Assembly: GCA_015061145.1 (NCBI GenBank)
Contig: SUXD01000004.1
Coordinates: forward strand, 1 to 36,930
Length of the DNA stretch: 36,930 nt
Source of the DNA: Bacteroidales bacterium
GTDB taxonomy: Bacteria > Bacteroidota > Bacteroidia > Bacteroidales > Paludibacteraceae
Direction: 5' to 3'
Under the pieces are notes generated by a model. That model did not search any database and was not told the DNA's origin. It worked only from the letters and a program-made list of their open reading frames with translations. Made by a program: the position numbers and the translations under genes. Positions 8,175 through 18,400 of the stretch are shown here, piece by piece; positions within the stretch are counted from its first letter, which is position 1; each line of letters begins with the position of its first letter.

Positions 8175-10496
8175 ATGAAATTTTTACAACTCGTTTTCTT
8201 TTGGGCACTCTCTTTGGGAGCATTTGCGCAACATCACGATGACTTTTCCACAAATACCATAGACGCATACGCAGGCGATACAGACAAGTTTCTTGTCAAT
8301 GAAGACGGGAAATTGCAACTGCATGACCTTGAGGCTTCTGGCACCCGACAAGCCTATTTGTCGACACCGTCCGAAGCAATTGCGGATGCCGTTTGGCAAA
8401 TTACCGTGCATTTCGGGTTTAATCCTTCCAGTTCGAACTATGCGAAATTCTATCTCGTTTCTGACAAACAGAATCTTACAGAGGAACTCAACGGATATTA
8501 TGTAATGATAGGAAATACCGATGATGAAGTGTCGCTTTACAAACAAAATGGAAACGCAAAAACAAAAATAATAGACGGAACAAACAAACGAATCGACAAT
8601 TCCACTGTTGATGTCACAGTAAAGGTGACTCGCACTGCCGACGGTGATTGGGAATTGTATTCAAAACTAAGTTCCGAAACGAATTTTGTAAAAGAAGGCA
8701 CATGCCGCGAAAAAACATACGAGAATGCGCAATATTGCGGCATATTGGCAAACTACACATCGAGCAACGGACTGAAAGTCTGGTTTGACGATCTGAATAT
8801 ATCTGGCGAAAAAGCACAGCCACAATATCAACCGAAATTCGGTGACATCGCATTCAACGAATTAATGGTGAAACCGACTCCCGCTGTAGGACTTCCCGAA
8901 GAAGAATACATAGAAATTGTCAATCTCACCGAAGAAAAAATTGACCTGAACGGCATTTTTCTTTGCGACGCCAGCAAGAAATACGCCTTCCCGTCAGGCA
9001 GCAGCATCGCCCCCGGTGCTTACGCGCTGCTATGCACGCCAAAAAATACCGATGAATTCGCTGAATTTGGCGATGTCATCACATTCGGTTCGCTACCCGC
9101 ACTGACAGACGGAGGCAAACTACTCTGGATAGAAAACAGCGACGGGATCCCGCTTTGCTGGGTAGAATACAGCGACAGCTGGAGCAACAGCGCCTTCAAA
9201 GCCAATGGCGGATGGGCGCTCGAATGCATCGACGCCACCAACAAAAGCAACAATGCTGATAACTGGAAATTTTCGGAATCGAAACGAGGAGGAACGCCAG
9301 CGCAGAAAAACTCCATATCTGCCAAACACTCAGATGAAAAAATGCCTCAACTCATCAATATAAATGTACTTTCGAGCAATACCGTACAACTGCTTTTCGA
9401 CGAGACAATGGATATAGGCATTACCGACCCCAATAATTACGACATAGAAAATGAAAGTTTAAGCATCACGCGAATAGAACCAATATTCCCAAAACTGAAC
9501 GGAATAATCATATATTTTGACCAAAATCTGACCAATGAAATAGCGGGGATGACCATTAACGCCAGCGACTATGCCGGGAACAAACTCCCTGCACGCACTT
9601 ATTACTTCTCAGCAATAGCAGAAATAGAAACAAATGACTTTATAATCAACGAATTCCTTATTGGGCAAAAAGGCGAGAGCGTCAATTTCATTGAGATATA
9701 CAACAGCTCAACGCATCTGCTTGACGTTTCGAACCTCTACCTATGTTCGCGAAAGGACGGAGAATTGTCGGCAGGCACATTGCTCGCCAATGAACAAACC
9801 CTTATTCTGCCACATTGTTACACCGTAATCACGACCGATACGGCACAACTTAAAAAACAATACGACTGCGGAAAAGAAAATGCCCATTTCATCGAAATAA
9901 AGTCGCTTTCGGAATTTTCTGCAAACGGGGGAAATATTGTACTTGTAAAGCGCAATGCCGAAATCGTTGATGAAACAACATATACTTCCGAAATGTGCGC
10001 CTCCATGACAGCGAAAGATGGCATAGCATCAGCTGAAAGAGACTACACCGACCTCAGCAAATGGCACAGCTCGAGCGAAAACGCCACACCCGGACGCAGA
10101 AACTCGGATGGGAAAAACAAGGACGAGGACAAAGACTATGACGAAGATGATGAAGACGAGGACACACAACCTACAGACATGGAATACGGCGTCACACTGC
10201 AAGAAAAATCGTTTTCTCCCAATGGTGACGGATATCGCGACATGCTGAAAATCAACTGCATGCTGCAAGAGGGAAACGGGAATGTGACGATTGACATTTA
10301 TACCGCACAAGGCGCTTTAGTGAAGCACCTAGCAGGGAAGACCGAAATAGACGGGGCAAGTGTCTTCGAATGGGATGGCACTGACAACAACGGCAAAATC
10401 TGCAATGCCGGATTGTATCTGATTTATGCAGAAACACTGACTTCGCAATGCGGCATTAAACGCTACAAACTGCCGTTTGCAATTACCAAAGACTAA
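8175..10496 (+). CDS. Secreted protein with two lamin-tail domains, Ig-like domain and gliding/FlgD-like C-terminal domain
   Basis: The 773-residue protein starts at [19 protein letters not shown], a signal peptide; the frame is open 71 codons further upstream, antisense to asd, but the signal peptide fixes the start. About residues 20-215 form a LamG-like beta sandwich ending [10 protein letters not shown]. Residues of about 222-379 are a lamin-tail domain ([30 protein letters not shown]), 389-482 an SbsA-type Ig-like domain ([10 protein letters not shown]), and 489-642 a second lamin-tail domain ([20 protein letters not shown]). A very acidic linker follows (about 645-667), then a C-terminal domain with [13 protein letters not shown] and [17 protein letters not shown], typical of FlgD-like/CHU_C tails, which may direct T9SS export. 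Lamin-tail domains occur in many bacterial surface proteins and extracellular nucleases, but no nuclease domain is visible here. Exact function unknown. Confidence 0.85.
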   Translation: MKFLQLVFFWALSLGAFAQHHDDFSTNTIDAYAGDTDKFLVNEDGKLQLHDLEASGTRQAYLSTPSEAIADAVWQITVHFGFNPSSSNYAKFYLVSDKQNLTEELNGYYVMIGNTDDEVSLYKQNGNAKTKIIDGTNKRIDNSTVDVTVKVTRTADGDWELYSKLSSETNFVKEGTCREKTYENAQYCGILANYTSSNGLKVWFDDLNISGEKAQPQYQPKFGDIAFNELMVKPTPAVGLPEEEYIEIVNLTEEKIDLNGIFLCDASKKYAFPSGSSIAPGAYALLCTPKNTDEFAEFGDVITFGSLPALTDGGKLLWIENSDGIPLCWVEYSDSWSNSAFKANGGWALECIDATNKSNNADNWKFSESKRGGTPAQKNSISAKHSDEKMPQLININVLSSNTVQLLFDETMDIGITDPNNYDIENESLSITRIEPIFPKLNGIIIYFDQNLTNEIAGMTINASDYAGNKLPARTYYFSAIAEIETNDFIINEFLIGQKGESVNFIEIYNSSTHLLDVSNLYLCSRKDGELSAGTLLANEQTLILPHCYTVITTDTAQLKKQYDCGKENAHFIEIKSLSEFSANGGNIVLVKRNAEIVDETTYTSEMCASMTAKDGIASAERDYTDLSKWHSSSENATPGRRNSDGKNKDEDKDYDEDDEDEDTQPTDMEYGVTLQEKSFSPNGDGYRDMLKINCMLQEGNGNVTIDIYTAQGALVKHLAGKTEIDGASVFEWDGTDNNGKICNAGLYLIYAETLTSQCGIKRYKLPFAITKD

Positions 10497-10516
10497 GAAA
10501 CAGTTTCTTAGGTTTT
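10493..10516 (+). terminator. Possible terminator of the lamin-tail gene
   Basis: CTAAGAAA (10493-10500) pairs with TTTCTTAG (10504-10511) around CAG and is followed by GTTTT. The stem contains the stop codon. It lies between two convergent genes and is short and AT-rich, so the call is tentative. Confidence 0.45.
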
Positions 10517-11843
10517 AAACTAATTCCCCTATCAATGTAGCGGAAGATACCGTGTTGATTTTCACCTTCACCGTTTCGCCTACCTTGGTGTCTTTACGCG
10601 GAAAAACAACGACCTTGTTTTGCGATGTTCGACCAAAAAATTCGGAAGTGGAGCGCTTGGAAACACCTTCTATCAACACCTCGAACACTTTACCTATATC
10701 ATGCTGGTTGCTTTCGGCCGAAAGCTGATTCTGCAAATCAATGATTTCCTGCAAACGGCGCACTTTCACTTCTTCAGATATATTGTCGGGAAGATTTTTT
10801 GAAGCGAATGTTCCAGGTCGCTCCGAATATTTGAACATAAACGCCATGTCGAAGCCAACGGTGCGCATCAAGTCAAGTGTCTGCTGATGGTCTTCTTCCG
10901 TTTCAGAATGAAAACCGCAAAAAATATCGGTGGATACTGAACAATTTGGCACTATACGATGAATTGCATCTATTCTTTCAAGATACCATTCACGCGTATA
11001 TTTCCGATTCATGAGTTTAAGGATACGGTTGCTGCCCGACTGCACTGGCAGATGAATGCTCTTGCAGAGGTTATCGTACTTCGCAATGACTTCCAAAGTC
11101 TTGTCACTCATATCTTTAGGATGAGAAGTGGTGAATCTTATACGAATATCGGGCACCGCTTTCGCCACCGTTTCGAGCAACAACGGAAAATCCACATCCT
11201 GCCCTTCGCTCTGAAAATGGTAAGAATTGACATTCTGCCCTAAAAGTATAATTTCTTTGTAACCTTTGGCCTGCAAATCTCTCGCTTCGTTCAGAATGCT
11301 CTTCAAATCGCGGCTTCGCTCACGACCGCGCGTATAGGGCACAATGCAATAAGAACAGAAATTGTTGCAACCGCGCATAATTGAAATATACCCGGATATT
11401 TTACTGAATCCCAGTCGCTTAGGGATAATGTCACGATATGTTTCCGTCGTCGACAACTCCACATTGATGGCATTTTGCTTGCTTTCTGTCAATGCCACAA
11501 GGTTAGGCAAATCCATATAGGAATCAGGACCAGCCACAAGATTCACGCCATGCTTTTCGATGAGTTCCTGCTTAACACGTTCGGCCATGCAGCCTATCAC
11601 ACCCACTATCAGATGCTTGTTCCGCTTACGGAGCGACTGCAGATACTGCAATCGCGACAACACTTTCTGCTCGGCATTGTCACGAATCGAACAGGTGTTT
11701 ACAAGCACAAGATCGGCATCTTTTTCCTCTTCTGTAAGATCGTAACCCACCGTTTGCATAATGGCAGCCACCACCTCACTGTCAGCTGCATTCATCTGGC
11801 AGCCGTATGTCTCTATGAAAAGTTTCTTGTCTGAATTGTCCAT
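10515..11843 (-). CDS. miaB: tRNA-2-methylthio-N6-dimethylallyladenosine synthase MiaB
   Basis: MiaB is a radical-SAM methylthiotransferase that adds the 2-methylthio group to i6A37 of tRNAs reading UNN codons, in the cytoplasm. The 442-residue protein has the three parts of the family. The N-terminal MTTase domain has cluster cysteines in TYGCQMN (Cys15), VNTCSIRD (near 51) and GCMAERV (near 85). The radical SAM core has CNNFCSYC (Cys159, Cys163, Cys166) followed by IVPYTRGRERSR. The C-terminal TRAM domain is near 375-442 (FEVLIEGVSKRS, ending VSSATLIGELV). GRERSR favours MiaB over MtaB or RimO. I chose the ATG at 11843; a longer frame starts at a TTG inside the promoter. It is convergent with the lamin-tail gene. 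Confidence 0.97.
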   Translation of the reverse strand: MDNSDKKLFIETYGCQMNAADSEVVAAIMQTVGYDLTEEEKDADLVLVNTCSIRDNAEQKVLSRLQYLQSLRKRNKHLIVGVIGCMAERVKQELIEKHGVNLVAGPDSYMDLPNLVALTESKQNAINVELSTTETYRDIIPKRLGFSKISGYISIMRGCNNFCSYCIVPYTRGRERSRDLKSILNEARDLQAKGYKEIILLGQNVNSYHFQSEGQDVDFPLLLETVAKAVPDIRIRFTTSHPKDMSDKTLEVIAKYDNLCKSIHLPVQSGSNRILKLMNRKYTREWYLERIDAIHRIVPNCSVSTDIFCGFHSETEEDHQQTLDLMRTVGFDMAFMFKYSERPGTFASKNLPDNISEEVKVRRLQEIIDLQNQLSAESNQHDIGKVFEVLIEGVSKRSTSEFFGRTSQNKVVVFPRKDTKVGETVKVKINTVSSATLIGELV

Positions 11844-11861
11844 AATATCCGTTTTTCGGTT

Positions 11862-11869
11862 CAAAGGTA
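11862..11869 (-). promoter_or_regulatory. Candidate -7 element of miaB
   Basis: On the minus strand TACCTTTG (11869-11862) fits TAnnTTTG and lies 18 bases before the ATG at 11843. The -33 element is weak. Confidence 0.5.
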
Positions 11870-11917
11870 GTTTTTTTTCGATGAAAAGCAGTCCTTATTC
11901 TTATAAAATCTTTCAAT

Positions 11918-11959
11918 ATAAAAAGATATGACAACCGCATCATCGCAGCTGTCATATCT
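11918..11959 (-). terminator. Terminator of the giant-protein operon
   Basis: TGTCATATCT (11950-11959) and AGATATGACA (11924-11933) form a perfect 10-base stem. On the minus strand it is followed by TTTTATATT. It lies about 20 bases after the stop of the lipoprotein gene at 11980. Confidence 0.65.
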
Positions 11960-11979
11960 CCATAAACCAAAATCTGTAC

Positions 11980-12459
11980 TTATTTTGCAACCGTCAGCAC
12001 AGGAACGAATGGTTCGTTCACACTGCCGATATGGGCATCATTATTGAACTCAAAAGCGGCTTTGCACACAAATATATTCTTGTAGTGCGCCGAGTAGTAA
12101 CGCAGTTCCACTTGATCGCCAACAAACAGCTTATTCTCAACGCCGCATACGAAAAGATAAAACAGGCCATCATCGATAGCGGCAGTCACACCGCAACACA
12201 CATCGCCTGCAAAAGCGGCAAGACGGTCGTTCTCATTCAACTGCCAATCGGAAGCAGTTTCGGGATATTCCTCGGAGAGGTTCACCTTTACCACCGCTGT
12301 CATCGAAGTGACATACTCATGCTCTGCAGGTACAGTCCACGCGGGCAGTTCCTTATCGCTTGCAAAACTTTTAGAATCATTGTCCTTGTCTTTTTTGCAG
12401 CCTGCTGCACCAAGCAACAGACCGCTCAAAAGGCATATTGTCAAAAATTTCGTTTTCAT
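11980..12459 (-). CDS. Small lipoprotein sharing a module with the giant secreted protein
   Basis: The 159-residue protein has a lipoprotein signal with lipobox LGAAGC (Cys21), then a charged linker KKDKDNDSK and one beta-rich domain from about residue 50 to the end. Key stretches are NDRLAAFAGDVCCGV (77-91), VGDQVELRYYSAHYKNI (113-129) and DAHIGSVNEP (141-150). The same pattern occurs twice near the C-terminus of the protein encoded just upstream (near residues 2957 and 3269-3337). Its ATG overlaps the stop of the giant gene by four bases (ATGA). Four cysteines lie in the mature part after the lipidated one (three in the domain core). I infer an outer-membrane or surface lipoprotein that works with the giant protein. 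I do not recognise a named family, and the function is unknown. Confidence 0.8.
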   Translation of the reverse strand: MKTKFLTICLLSGLLLGAAGCKKDKDNDSKSFASDKELPAWTVPAEHEYVTSMTAVVKVNLSEEYPETASDWQLNENDRLAAFAGDVCCGVTAAIDDGLFYLFVCGVENKLFVGDQVELRYYSAHYKNIFVCKAAFEFNNDAHIGSVNEPFVPVLTVAK

Positions 12460-15400
12460 CGTTTGATAAGTTTTATTGTTGATATTTCGCCATTAATGTT
12501 GACAACGGCATTGTACAATCCCGAAGGCAAACTTTCGCAATTGTTCCAAATCAGCGTCTGCTCCGATTCGGGCTGCATGATGTCAAATTCTTCAACCAAT
12601 GCTCCCGATGTAGAATAGATGCGAATGTTCACACTGTTTTCGGACGATTCCTCACTCAATTTCACCGTAATGTGGAACTCAACATGGTCGGAGAACGGGT
12701 TCGGAGTGACTGACACACCGTTTTCGCCCGTGAAATCGAGTATTATCGGCTCTTTCAATGTTCCAAGATGAGCATCAGGCACATAGGCGAACATCTGACG
12801 CGTAGAACCTATATGCTCACCGCTGTCTTCCAGTCTGAACGACACTTGATCCGCCTTGTCGGCGCTGACAGTGAGCAACACCAGCGTATCGCCGTCAATC
12901 ATCTGCGGACGCATAATGCCAGCCAAATCGTTGCCAACATAGGCAAGCACGCGCGAGGTGGCGGTTATCGGTTCGTTCGCTTTCACCTTCGCTATCAATG
13001 TCATGTTAGTACCTACATCAGGATTTGTGAATTCCACGATATTTTCAGGCAAGGTTTGAGCGCTCTGCGTAAGTTTAGAACTGTGCGTATCATAGTAGGT
13101 AAAGGTAACGGCCTGCTTGCCAAGACGGCGGAGCAGATAGCCCTGACCTGGATACATCGTTTGCAGAGAACCTTCCCAACGACCGTTTTCGGTGAATACT
13201 GCCACCGCATCTTTCGACTTAATGACATCACCTACTGTGGCCTTGTCGAAATAATCAGCCAACGCCTCGCGCACCGGCAGAGGTTTGTCGAGCAGATATG
13301 GCACGCTGTTCCAACTGTTGTAAAGCGACAACTGACGTTGCGACGTAGTAAGCGCCTTGCCTTCTATATCAACAGGTATGTATTGGTTTGCACGCACCAT
13401 GTACATATAATGATAATCCGGATATTTCAATGTACCCTCCCATGCATAAGAATCATTCTTCAAAGAGAATTCTGCAAATTGCTGCTCAGATGGAGATTTA
13501 ACGAGGTCGCCGGGTTTGAAGCCTTGCGCCACCGTGAACATAGAGTTCAATCTGGCATTCCAAGGGAACAAATTCATCGAAATCCAGTTCCAGCCTTTCT
13601 GAAGGTCAATCCGCTGCACCTCGCCTTCGTTGGCCGACAACACTATTGGTGTTTCAGGAGCATAGCCCGGCAGTGTATTGTTAGCATAGAACAATGAAGC
13701 CGATGGCGTCAGTGTATATACCTTGCCTGTAGAAGCCTGCCACAACTTGAACGACAGCTGTTTCCCTTCCATCGCTTTGTTGCCATAAACAGTGAGATAT
13801 ACATTGCTCTTGTTCGTAGCGTTATCAAACGAATTCTTCGTCATGCCTACCAACTCGCCTCCCACAAAAACCGCAATTACATCTTCGTTATTGGTGTCTA
13901 TCTCTTGACCTTTTTCGGTCTCTATCAGCACTTGTCCGCGAACCGACATAGAATTGTCGTATTTACCTTTGTCCACCTCTTCCCATGGGCAGAAGGCCAC
14001 TACATGGAAAATCACTTTGAGCGGTTCCGAGAGCCCGTTCTCGTCGGTTACATATATCATATCGGTGTATTCTCCGACAGGGAGACTGGTGTTGTAGGTA
14101 AAGCGCACGGTGTAATCATCAATAGGCTGAATAGTACCGTATTGCTGATTGACAGTCAGCCAATCGGGCAACGACTCGATAGTGAACTGATGGCGTTTTC
14201 CTGAGTTGTTGATAATGCGCATATCGTAATAGTTATAGTCATCAGCATATTCCTCACCATACAACTGCCAGAGTTCTATCGTGCGATTCTCCCAAATGAG
14301 GCTGTTGCGGTCCACATACGCCACCCACATCACTGGCGATGGCATCGGATTGCCATTGAGGTCCTCGACATCGCGGACAGTAACAACAACGGTCTGCTTG
14401 TTGATTTCGCGGTCTTGCATCTTGAGGTTGATAAGCAGTTCGTCTTGGTTGAACGCCCAGTCGAAATTGAGTGTTGTGAGCAATGCGTTACCAATGACAG
14501 GGGCATACACCGCTTTATCTGCCATATACGACTGATTGCTCTCAACAATCAGCGGTACAACCTTGTCAATTATGTTTCCGTTCGAGTCTTTGAAGATACG
14601 TTGATCGTTGGGGCTGAACACCAATTCAAGAACACCGTTGGCATTCTGTTTTTGTTCTTCAAACGGCAGGTATGCCATCAGACCCATTTCGTCGCCTGCT
14701 GGCGAATGGTTGCCGTATTCCTCAATAAGTATCTTGGGCAATGCTTGTTCGAAGATTATAAACTCATCGACATTCCCCTCGAAGCCGTTGCCGCCGAAGT
14801 ACATTGCACCACTAATGCCAGCAAGTTCGGTAGCGTTGAATGATGCCGTCATCTTGCCATCGACAAATGCTGACACATTGTTGTAGGTACGGTTGACGGC
14901 CAGCACGAAGTGGTGCCAATCGTTGTCGGTTATCTGTCCTACAGAAGTCACTAATTTGTCGGAGTGCAGCACAAGATTGCCTTCCACTATTCTAAGTAGC
15001 GTACCAATTGAATCATTCACTCTTCCTGCAGAAAATACATCACCAGTGCCGCTTGTCGGCCGGAACCAAAGCATGAGTGTCTCGTCATAAACTTTTGAAC
15101 GTCCGAGCAGATTGCCGTTGAGTTGCACTCGCTCGTCTTTGGCAATTGCCAATGAGATACCCTTTGGCAAACTCCACGAAGCACCGTGAAGCGTCAATGT
15201 AGCACCGCCTGCTTTGTCGGCAAGTGCAGTGCCTTGTCCTTCTGCCATCTGATAGTAAGCCACGAGTTCAAGTTCATAACCCGTCAGATAGTGCAGATGT
15301 GTGGCGGCAACCTCTTCTTGTGTCAAAGCTTTCGACCACAAGCGCAATTCGAGCATATTTCCGTCGAGTCCGCGACCGAATACGAGCGGTGCGCTGACAT

Positions 15401-18400
15401 CATACGTTGCTCCTGCCGGCAGTTGGATGGCATTCGGGTCAGTTACATCCTGCGTACCGGCAAAGAAGCGTATCTCATTGTTCTCATGGTTGTAGGTAAC
15501 ACACACGCGAGTAAATTCGAGCATCGTTTCAAGCGGTTTAGAGTAGATTTGCAGTGTGCCGAGCCCGAGCATCAGGCGATTGTCTGCGGTCAGGCCGAAA
15601 CGTACTCCGTTACCGTCGGTTCCGTGTTCGAAGAAAACTTGCTCTTTATTCGTCACAGATGGTTTGACAAGCATATCGAGCGTAAACGAGCGGTTGCTGA
15701 GCGAACGGCTCACCTGCGAAATAGCATACGACTCATCCGAACCATCGAAATGCACCGAAGCAGCTGTGGTGATACCCGTTGCGTTGGTTACACCTTTTAT
15801 CTGGAAGTTGTTGTCCTCGTCAAGGTAATTACCGGCAATTGGCTCGTTGAAACGCAACATCAAGTTGTCACCTACGCCAAGGATAGCGTTCACCGGCTCC
15901 GGTTCGCCAAACACGCGCGGCGGACGGGTGTCTTTCACACCGCTGATGACGGGCGACGATTTAGTTACAAATCCGGAACCGTAGCGGCAGAACGAAACAG
16001 CACGCAGGTCGTAGCGCTGTTCCATCGGGTCACGCTCGCCGTAGAAGCGGAACGGCACTATACGACCGTTCTCTATCATCGCCTTATTGCCTGTAGCGAG
16101 GTTGTAAAGACTGTCGCTGGCATAGAACGAGCATTGGTTCACCCACATCTCTTCACTTTCGGTAGAGAGCTTGTATTGGAACTCAATATGGTCGAAGTTC
16201 TTATGATGAATATCAAAGCCGTCGATGTCAACGGGGATATAATAGCCTACCGAGTCGTGCGATGACAGTGTGTTCATTATCCAGTTTGGTCGCGGCATAG
16301 CAATATTCACATCGCTCGACACAGGCAGGAAATGAACCGACAGATTCATTGTTGTATTGGTTTTCATACATTCCGAAGGATAAAGCATCAGCTGCAAGTT
16401 CTCGTAGTCGTCCACGAGTCCTCGCTGTATGCGAACCGTCTTGGTTATCGGTTTACCTGGAACTACCCAATAGCTGATGCCTTGTGTGAGCGGCATACCG
16501 TCAACTTTCACTATTGCTCCGTTAGGATTTGAGGCACCATTAAGCATCAGTGTCATCGGATGCCCTTGGTTGGCGACACCGGCATCCACCTCGGAGTTGT
16601 TCATCAGTGTTACTTGGAAGTATGCGCTGTTCTGCGGCTGCACATTGGTTATCTCATAGGTGTCGGCGGTCATCTCCGGTTTCACAATCCATTGCGTATT
16701 GTTACCGATGAACGTACCTTTGTTGTAGAAATTGGTACGCTCCGCCTCTTCGTGCGGACAGTAAGTGGCTCCCGTCTGCGTAAAGAACACGTATGAGCCG
16801 TAGAGATTGTCCTCGTCGTCGGGCACGCTCGCATTCTCGCGGATAAACTCTGAATCTTCCGCCCATTGCGAGTATTCGACACGATAGCACGAAACGGTGA
16901 TGTCGCCATCTGGGTCGGACACGATATTGAAGCCCGCCGATTTCTTGATTGTCTTGGTGTCGGACTGACGGTCGTCGGACTCGAAATCGAATACCGGTTC
17001 AAACTCGAAACTGAATTTCGAAGTGTTGCTTACCGTACCTAACTCTTGACCTGTCTTCATACGGTCGGAACCGTCGTCATCTTCTGTATGCTGATAGTCA
17101 TACAATGCGTCAATGGCAGCTTGTCCGAAAGTGGAACCGTTTCGAGAGTCCCAAAAATCTTTGAGATTGTTGATAAGATTATTCAGTACCGACTGTCCTA
17201 TTTGCGTTCCTGTTTTTTCGGCTTCGTACAAAATCAGACCGCCGCCTTGCGGCATCTCGTTATAGTTGGAAGATGCGGTGTATGCGTCGGTGTGCGACAT
17301 TGTAGCGCCATACGACACACTGTAAGTGCCAATCTCTTTGCTTGGCGAGGATATGGCCACCACTTTCTCTTTTTCATTCTGATAAAGAATGGAAATCCAT
17401 TTGAGCAGCATATTGTCGAGTGCCGCCACACGGTCGTTGTAAACCCTGTCATCGTCGGGTGTCACCATCGTGTAATAGCCGTCAGGCAATGTGTCGCTTA
17501 TGCCCACAATACCTTCAGGATGATACCAATACACAGCGTCGCCTTGCGCATTGGCGGCATCTTTGGCTTCCTGCAGATTTTTAAAATTCATCAAAAGATT
17601 TTGACGCTCAAGACCTATCTCTGGCAATAGGGTATTGAGGATATAGTGCTGTGAATAGGCGAAAGTATTGCCAAGAGTCGAACCGAGCACAATCTTCTGA
17701 CCTGTTACCAGATAATACGGTTTGCCATCTTTCTCGCCTTGTGCCAGCACTTTCATCATGCCTGCGTCGATAGCGGGCTTACGCATACGATAGAGCGAAT
17801 CGCCGATGATGGCGATAGTTTTCGCCTTACCTGACACCTGGCTGATTGTCGTGCCAAAGAACACATCCGCCATTGCGCCTACGCCTTTAGGTGTGGATGA
17901 CGACGAGGTGGAAATGCGATCGGTGGTGGTGATGCTGTAATCGTACTGATAACCCCAGTCCCAACTGTGCGTGATAGGGATAGGCAAGTTGAGCTGTTTG
18001 CTTGTGGTGAAAGTAGAGCCCTGATATGAGCCCGCACCTTGGGGAGCCGATACCATTCCGACATCCATCGACACGTTCAAACCGTATTTGATGCCAATGG
18101 TCACGCCCACCTCCCAAGAGTATTTCTCACGATATGAATACGAATAGGTAGAACCAGCTTCCACCCAAGCAGACGAACCGGCTCCACCCGGGTCGCGGAT
18201 AATGTCGAGCAGTACGATATCCTCTTCAGTCGAACGCAGGTCTTTTTCCTGTATCACCGTTCCGGCTATATAAGCCTCATATCTGTTGGTTTCTACCGTA
18301 TTTCCCTCTTGTTCAAGCGAAATGCTCAATGTGCGCAGCGCGGTCGTACCGGAGTTGGTGGCGTCGATATTGTCCACCATCAGCCATATATTCTGATTCG

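Noticed and set aside
12768-13697. Plus-strand open frame of 309 codons
   Set aside because: It is antisense to the C-terminal modules of the giant protein and has low-complexity His/Arg-rich content.
15186-16265. Plus-strand open frame of 359 codons
   Set aside because: It lies opposite the LamG region of the giant protein and has no recognisable start, signal or domain.
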